Assembly: GCA_934434905.1 (NCBI GenBank)
Contig: CAKSAI010000122.1
Coordinates: forward strand, 1-8,529
Origin: an uncultured Lachnospiraceae bacterium
GTDB taxonomy: Bacteria; Bacillota; Clostridia; Lachnospirales; Lachnospiraceae
DNA: 8,529 nt
Reading direction: 5' to 3'
The notes under the pieces are model-generated. The model was not told the origin of the DNA. It was given only the letters and a program-made list of their open reading frames with translations, and made no database searches. Shown here one piece after another: positions 5,431-8,529 of the stretch. The first letter of the stretch is position 1; each line of letters begins with the position of its first letter. The position numbers were made by a program, and so were the translations under genes.

Positions 5431-6573
5431 ATGATTGCAATAAAGAACGCAGTTCTGGTTATGCGAGATCATCTGATCCCGGATGGGGTGCTGTTGATGG
5501 AAAATGGCATCATCCGTTCATTTGGAGAGATGCGTAAGCAGAAGATTCCGGAGAGGTGTGAGGTCATAGATGCCGAAGGAGCATTTGTGGGTCCCGGATT
5601 TGTGGACATCCATACGCATTCTGACGGAAAGGTTTTTTTTCAGGATGACCCGGTTGCGGCTTCAAGGCATCATTTAGAGCATGGAACGACCACAGTTCTT
5701 CCGGCACTGTATTTCAGCATGGATACGGAAGGATATGTAAAGGCAATCCATATAATAAGGAAGGCTATGAAGGAAGATTCCTGTGCCAATATCGGAGGGT
5801 TGTACATGGAAGGTCCTTATCTGAATCCGAAGTTTGGCTGCGACAAGGAGTCGAATCCATGGCAGGGACCCATAGACCGTGCAGCTTATGGTCCGATCAT
5901 TGATGCGGCCTGGGACATCGCGAAAGTATGGGCGCTGGCTCCGGAGCGGGAGAATATTCTGGATTTTGTTCTTGATGTGAAGGCAAAGAATCCGGCGGCA
6001 GTGTTTTCCGTGGCGCACAGTGAAGCGTCACCACAGCAGATCGAGGCGCTGATGCCGTATGGGCTTAAGATTGGAACGCATCACACCAATGCCACCGGTG
6101 ACCGTCCCATGTATCCGGAATGCCGGGGCGTCTGCGTGGATGAGGCAGTCAATTATAACCGAGAGATCTATGCGGAGCTGATCTGCGACAGCCGGGGCAT
6201 TCATGTGGATCCGTATATGCTGCGCCTGGTTCGGAAGATCAAGGGGGATGACCGGATCATACTGATTTCGGATGCCTATGCCTGTGACGGGCCGGTTCCA
6301 CCCGGATACGAAGATGTTTTTGATATTAATTTTGACCATACCGGAGAGATTGCAGGCTCCAAGATGACGCTTGATATTGCCTGCCGGAATATGATGAAGC
6401 ATACAGGGGCTTCTATCGTAGATGTGTTCCAACATGCGTCCTACAACCCTGCCAGAGCAGTCGGTTTTTCAGACCGCGGTGAGATCGCCGTAGGAAAGCG
6501 GGCTGACCTGGTATTGGTTGATTACAATATGAATGTAAAAAATGTCATTATGAAAGGAGAACTACAAAGATGA
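5431..6573 (+). CDS. N-acetylglucosamine-6-phosphate deacetylase-like amidohydrolase (NagA family)
   Basis: A 380-residue metal-dependent amidohydrolase, the normal length for NagA. A small beta domain (1-55 and the C-terminal end) frames a TIM barrel. Metal-site candidates are all present: His61 and His63 in GFVDIHTHSDG, Glu127 in YMEGPYLNP, His196 in VAHSEA, His217 in GTHHTNA and the catalytic Asp281 in LISDAYA. The C-terminal signature HASYNPARAVG (335-345) is also NagA-like. The canonical substrate loops differ: 'EGPFLNP-KGAH' reads EGPYLNPKFGCDKES, and the 'ADG-HV' loop reads CDSRGIHV (252-259). The acyl group or sugar may therefore not be N-acetylglucosamine-6-phosphate. The start has AAAGGGG with 7-base spacing. 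It overlaps the NagB-like gene by ATGA, so translation is probably coupled. A general deacylase of N-acylated sugar phosphates is the most defensible call. Confidence 0.87.
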   Translation: MIAIKNAVLVMRDHLIPDGVLLMENGIIRSFGEMRKQKIPERCEVIDAEGAFVGPGFVDIHTHSDGKVFFQDDPVAASRHHLEHGTTTVLPALYFSMDTEGYVKAIHIIRKAMKEDSCANIGGLYMEGPYLNPKFGCDKESNPWQGPIDRAAYGPIIDAAWDIAKVWALAPERENILDFVLDVKAKNPAAVFSVAHSEASPQQIEALMPYGLKIGTHHTNATGDRPMYPECRGVCVDEAVNYNREIYAELICDSRGIHVDPYMLRLVRKIKGDDRIILISDAYACDGPVPPGYEDVFDINFDHTGEIAGSKMTLDIACRNMMKHTGASIVDVFQHASYNPARAVGFSDRGEIAVGKRADLVLVDYNMNVKNVIMKGELQR

Positions 6574-7529
6574 AGGACATTATTTTTGATCCACCAACCA
6601 AATTTGATTTCAAATGCGGGGACTACGTACCCTTCAAGGACAGGGAGGTGTGTGAGCGCCTGCGCAAGATCAGCGGAAAGGATCTGGAGAAGCATCCCAA
6701 TCCCGACTTTAACATTAAGGTCATGATGAATCCCCATCCGGTACTGATCGCTACACTTTTTTCCAGACTCAAGGCAGCATCCGAGGCCGGAAAGAAATAC
6801 ACCATGATCCTGGGAAATCCGGAGCCGGAGACGTATATCCCGCTGGCACAGCTGATCAACTATTTCCAGGTAGACTGCAGCAAGCTTCATATCTTTGCCA
6901 TGGATGAATGGGCGGATGACTGCGGGAATATTGCACCGGAGACATATGAAGCCGGATTTGCACACTCCATGTTGAAATATTTCGTATACCAGATTGATCC
7001 GAAGCTGCGCATGCCGTTGGAAAATGTTCATTATCCAACCAATAAGAACATCAGCTATTACTCCAAACTGATCACAGAGATTGGAGAGGGCGGAGCGGAT
7101 ATCTGTTCCTCATCTCCGGGATGGACAGGCCATATGGCATTCATCGATCCGGTGGATGAATTTATGACAGACGACATTGATGAGTGGCTGAACATGGAAG
7201 CGCGTATCGTAACGCTGCATCCGCTTACAGTGGCTCAGAATTCTCTGCATGGGGTCTTCGGCCAGTCCGGTTACATCGCCAGCGTGCCGCCTAAGGCAGC
7301 TACCATTGGGCCGGTTGACGTTAAGAATGCACGTGAAAGGATCGAGGTTCATGCTCTGCTGACCAACAATACGTTCTCATCCTGGCAGAGAATGACATCC
7401 CGTCTGGTGCTTCACGGACCGGTATCACCGGCTATTCCCAGCTCCATGCTGCAGCTGATGAAGACACAGGTGTATGTGAGCGAAGAGATCGCAGCACCCT
7501 TTGAGTGTTGGGAGAAGGTTGGGTACTAA
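6570..7529 (+). CDS. Glucosamine-6-phosphate deaminase/isomerase-like protein (NagB superfamily, divergent)
   Basis: A 319-residue protein of the NagB/RpiA/ISOCOT superfamily, longer than NagB (about 240-270) by an N-terminal extension of about 50 residues. The NagB-like core includes FAMDEWADD (109-117, compare NMDEY with E. coli Asp72-Glu73), GWTGHMAFIDP (184-194, compare GNDGHIAFNEP) and HGPVSPAIPSSMLQL (282-296). Asp112, Glu113 and His188 are kept. E. coli Asp141 is Thr186, and Glu148 is Asp193. The phosphate-binding segment LPTGGTP is replaced by LGNPEPETY (81-89). A standard glucosamine-6-phosphate deaminase reaction is therefore doubtful. It may be an isomerase or deaminase for another amino sugar or sugar acid. 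Good AAAGGAGA ribosome site, 9 bases before an ATG that overlaps the NagA-like stop. Last gene of its operon, followed by a strong terminator. Confidence 0.8.
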   Translation: MKDIIFDPPTKFDFKCGDYVPFKDREVCERLRKISGKDLEKHPNPDFNIKVMMNPHPVLIATLFSRLKAASEAGKKYTMILGNPEPETYIPLAQLINYFQVDCSKLHIFAMDEWADDCGNIAPETYEAGFAHSMLKYFVYQIDPKLRMPLENVHYPTNKNISYYSKLITEIGEGGADICSSSPGWTGHMAFIDPVDEFMTDDIDEWLNMEARIVTLHPLTVAQNSLHGVFGQSGYIASVPPKAATIGPVDVKNARERIEVHALLTNNTFSSWQRMTSRLVLHGPVSPAIPSSMLQLMKTQVYVSEEIAAPFECWEKVGY

Positions 7530-7586
7530 CTTATTTCCGAATGAGTAAATGCCACTTTGTAAGATTATTTTCATTGTTTTTTACAG

Positions 7587-7632
7587 AAAAATCCGTTATA
7601 CTAGAGTAAATGACTGGTGTAACGGATTTTTT
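7587..7632 (+). terminator. Strong intrinsic terminator after the NagB-like gene
   Basis: The left arm 7587-7604 and right arm 7614-7631 pair over 18 positions, including two G-T wobbles, around a 9-base loop. The outer 12 bp (AAAAATCCGTTA/TAACGGATTTTT) are perfect and end in a run of six T. It lies 57 bases after the stop at 7529. The A-run at the other foot would also let it act on leftward transcription. Confidence 0.8.
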
Positions 7633-7668
7633 ATATTTGAAGGAAAGAATGTGCGGATCGGTTGAAAC
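7621..7668 (+). pseudogene. Remnant of a DUF1703-type gene 3' end; direct repeat, copy 2
   Basis: In frame from 7621 the DNA reads NGFFIFEGKNVRIG followed by TGA (7663-7665), compared with YGFAFEGKTVLIG-TGA at 79-120. DNA identity is 29 of 33 over 7636-7668, and the three bases after the stop also match. Upstream of 7621 there is no further resemblance to the family, and the remnant overlaps the terminator's right arm. It is either the stump of a lost paralogue or a duplicated end left by an insertion or recombination event. Confidence 0.55.
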
Positions 7669-7704
7669 TTTTTCGGTGAGGTACTGGAATACCGTCAATT
7701 CGTG

Positions 7705-7713
7705 TGTTATAGT
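7705..7713 (+). promoter_or_regulatory. Possible extended -10 promoter for the ribokinase gene
   Basis: TGTTATAGT contains the extended -10 pattern TG-n-TATAGT (-10 at 7708-7713), with a predicted start near 7720 and about 28 bases of leader before the ATG at 7748. No good -35 lies upstream. A competing candidate is TTGTTT (7574-7579)-17 bp-TATACT (7597-7602), which lies inside the terminator's left arm. Either would transcribe ribokinase independently of the upstream operon. Confidence 0.35.
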
Positions 7714-7747
7714 CCCGTTACGAGGAAATGGAGGATAAAATTTTATT

Positions 7748-8529
7748 ATGAAGAAAATATTAGTTATTGGCAGCTTGAACATGGACATTACCCTGCGGAT
7801 GGAGCGGGCACCGGAGGCAGGAGAGACGCTGACGGCGGACTCGATGGTAGCCTCTCCGGGAGGAAAGGGAGCCAACCAGGCTTATGCTGCCGGCAAGCTG
7901 GGCGGTGATGTAGCCATGCTGGGAGCAGTGGGGCAGGATGCATATGGCGAGGAGCTTATAGCAAATCTGGCTTCTGTGGGCGTGGATGTTTCCGGAATCC
8001 AAAAGATCGCGGATGTGCCCACCGGAACGGCGGTTATTTATGTGGAGCAAACCGGTGAGAACCGGATCGTTCTCGTGACCGGAGCCAATGGTAGGGTGGA
8101 TCGGGCCTACATAGATGCACATATGGATAAGATAGCGGCATGTGACATCGTTATCCTGCAGTTGGAGATTCCGTTGGATATCGTGGTATATGCGGCGAAG
8201 AAGGCGAAGGGGCTTGGAAAGACGGTGATCGTGGATCCGGCTCCGGCAGTGCCGGACATTCCAAAGGAGCTTTGGGGATATGTGGATTATATCAAGCCCA
8301 ACGAGACAGAGCTTAACATCATCCTCACCGGGAAGGCGGATGGTCTGCCGCTTGATGAAGCACTGACACAGGTGCAGCAGTTGGGCGTGAAAAATGTCTG
8401 GGTGACCATGGGCGGCCATGGTGTATTCTTCCGGGATGAGAACGGAAGGGAGGAGACGATCCCATCCGTGCGGGTGAAGGCAGTGGATACCACTGCAGCC
8501 GGCGATACTTTCCTGGCAGCGGCGGCAGT
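7748..8529 (+). CDS. rbsK: Ribokinase (PfkB family), 3'-truncated by the window end
   Basis: The first 260 residues of a protein expected to be about 300 long. The reading frame stays open to the last base. Ribokinase features are the N-terminal strand and ribose-binding Asn11/Asp13 in IGSLNMD (7-13), SPGGKGANQAYAAGKLGG (36-53), Glu140 in LQLEIP, DPAPA (163-167), KPNETE (183-188) and the anion hole with catalytic Asp253 in DTTAAGDTF (247-255). E. coli RbsK also has AAGD rather than GAGD at this spot. It phosphorylates ribose or a related sugar at O5 with ATP in the cytoplasm. The ATG at 7748 has GGAGGA 12 bases upstream, which is far. It is separated from the NagB-like gene by 218 bp holding a terminator, so it probably starts a further transcriptional unit that may include transport genes beyond the window. 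Another PfkB-type sugar kinase cannot be excluded. Confidence 0.9.
   Translation, partial: MKKILVIGSLNMDITLRMERAPEAGETLTADSMVASPGGKGANQAYAAGKLGGDVAMLGAVGQDAYGEELIANLASVGVDVSGIQKIADVPTGTAVIYVEQTGENRIVLVTGANGRVDRAYIDAHMDKIAACDIVILQLEIPLDIVVYAAKKAKGLGKTVIVDPAPAVPDIPKELWGYVDYIKPNETELNIILTGKADGLPLDEALTQVQQLGVKNVWVTMGGHGVFFRDENGREETIPSVRVKAVDTTAAGDTFLAAAA

Noticed and set aside
7532..7543. ATTTCCGAATG after the NagB-like gene as a fifth operator half-site
   Set aside because: It has an extra base relative to ATTTCGAATG, stands alone, and is far from a convincing promoter.
7549..7665. Possible small gene of 38 codons ending in the DUF1703-like stump
   Set aside because: It has no ribosome binding site, runs through the terminator hairpin, and only its last 14 codons resemble a known protein. 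A remnant explains it better.
1..8529. CRISPR array, tRNA, riboswitch or mobile-element gene
   Set aside because: I found no regularly spaced repeats, tRNA-like cloverleaf, known riboswitch core or transposase/integrase sequence on either strand.

Overview
The window looks like a chromosomal metabolic region of a Clostridia-class Bacillota, most likely a Lachnospiraceae-type gut anaerobe. This is an inference. It rests on AGGAGG-like ribosome binding sites, AT-rich intergenic regions with near-consensus sigma-A promoters (TTGACA, TATAAT), mid-GC coding sequence, and the 3' end of an AAA-ATPase/PD-(D/E)XK (DUF1703-type) gene, a family common in that group. There is no rRNA, tRNA, CRISPR array, integrase or transposase.

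Layout. At 1-120 is the tail of the DUF1703-type gene on the plus strand. Bases 161-4515 hold five minus-strand genes, in transcription order: a SIS-domain phosphosugar isomerase (KdsD/GutQ-like without CBS domains), an archaeal-type triosephosphate isomerase homologue, a long YjbQ/UPF0047 protein, a DeoR-family repressor and an FGGY sugar kinase. The last three have their own strong promoter at 3026-3055. A 194-bp divergent control region (4516-4709) follows, with a promoter in each direction and four copies of a TTTCG-type half-site. On the plus strand are a short transaldolase of the fructose-6-phosphate aldolase (FSA) type, a NagA-like amidohydrolase and a NagB-like protein coupled by a 4-bp overlap, ending at a strong intrinsic terminator (7587-7632). 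A ribokinase begins at 7748 and runs off the window end.

How it may work together (inference). The set reads as an inducible sugar-phosphate catabolic regulon. The two kinases (FGGY and PfkB/ribokinase) would phosphorylate substrates. The NagA-like enzyme would remove an acyl group, and the NagB-like and SIS proteins would interconvert or deaminate sugar phosphates. The FSA-type aldolase would cleave a ketose phosphate, and the TIM homologue would isomerise a 3- or 4-carbon phosphate product. The DeoR protein is the natural candidate to bind the TTTCG sites. No transporter is visible, so the substrate cannot be named.

The most unusual points are: a NagB-like protein lacking the usual phosphate-loop sequence and part of the deaminase catalytic triad; an unusually long YjbQ protein inside a sugar operon; a TIM homologue without the canonical Asn before the catalytic Lys; a TTTCGTTTT inverted repeat that brackets the whole aldolase promoter; and a second, decayed copy of the DUF1703 gene end at 7621-7668. 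With the first copy, it flanks the cluster as a direct repeat.
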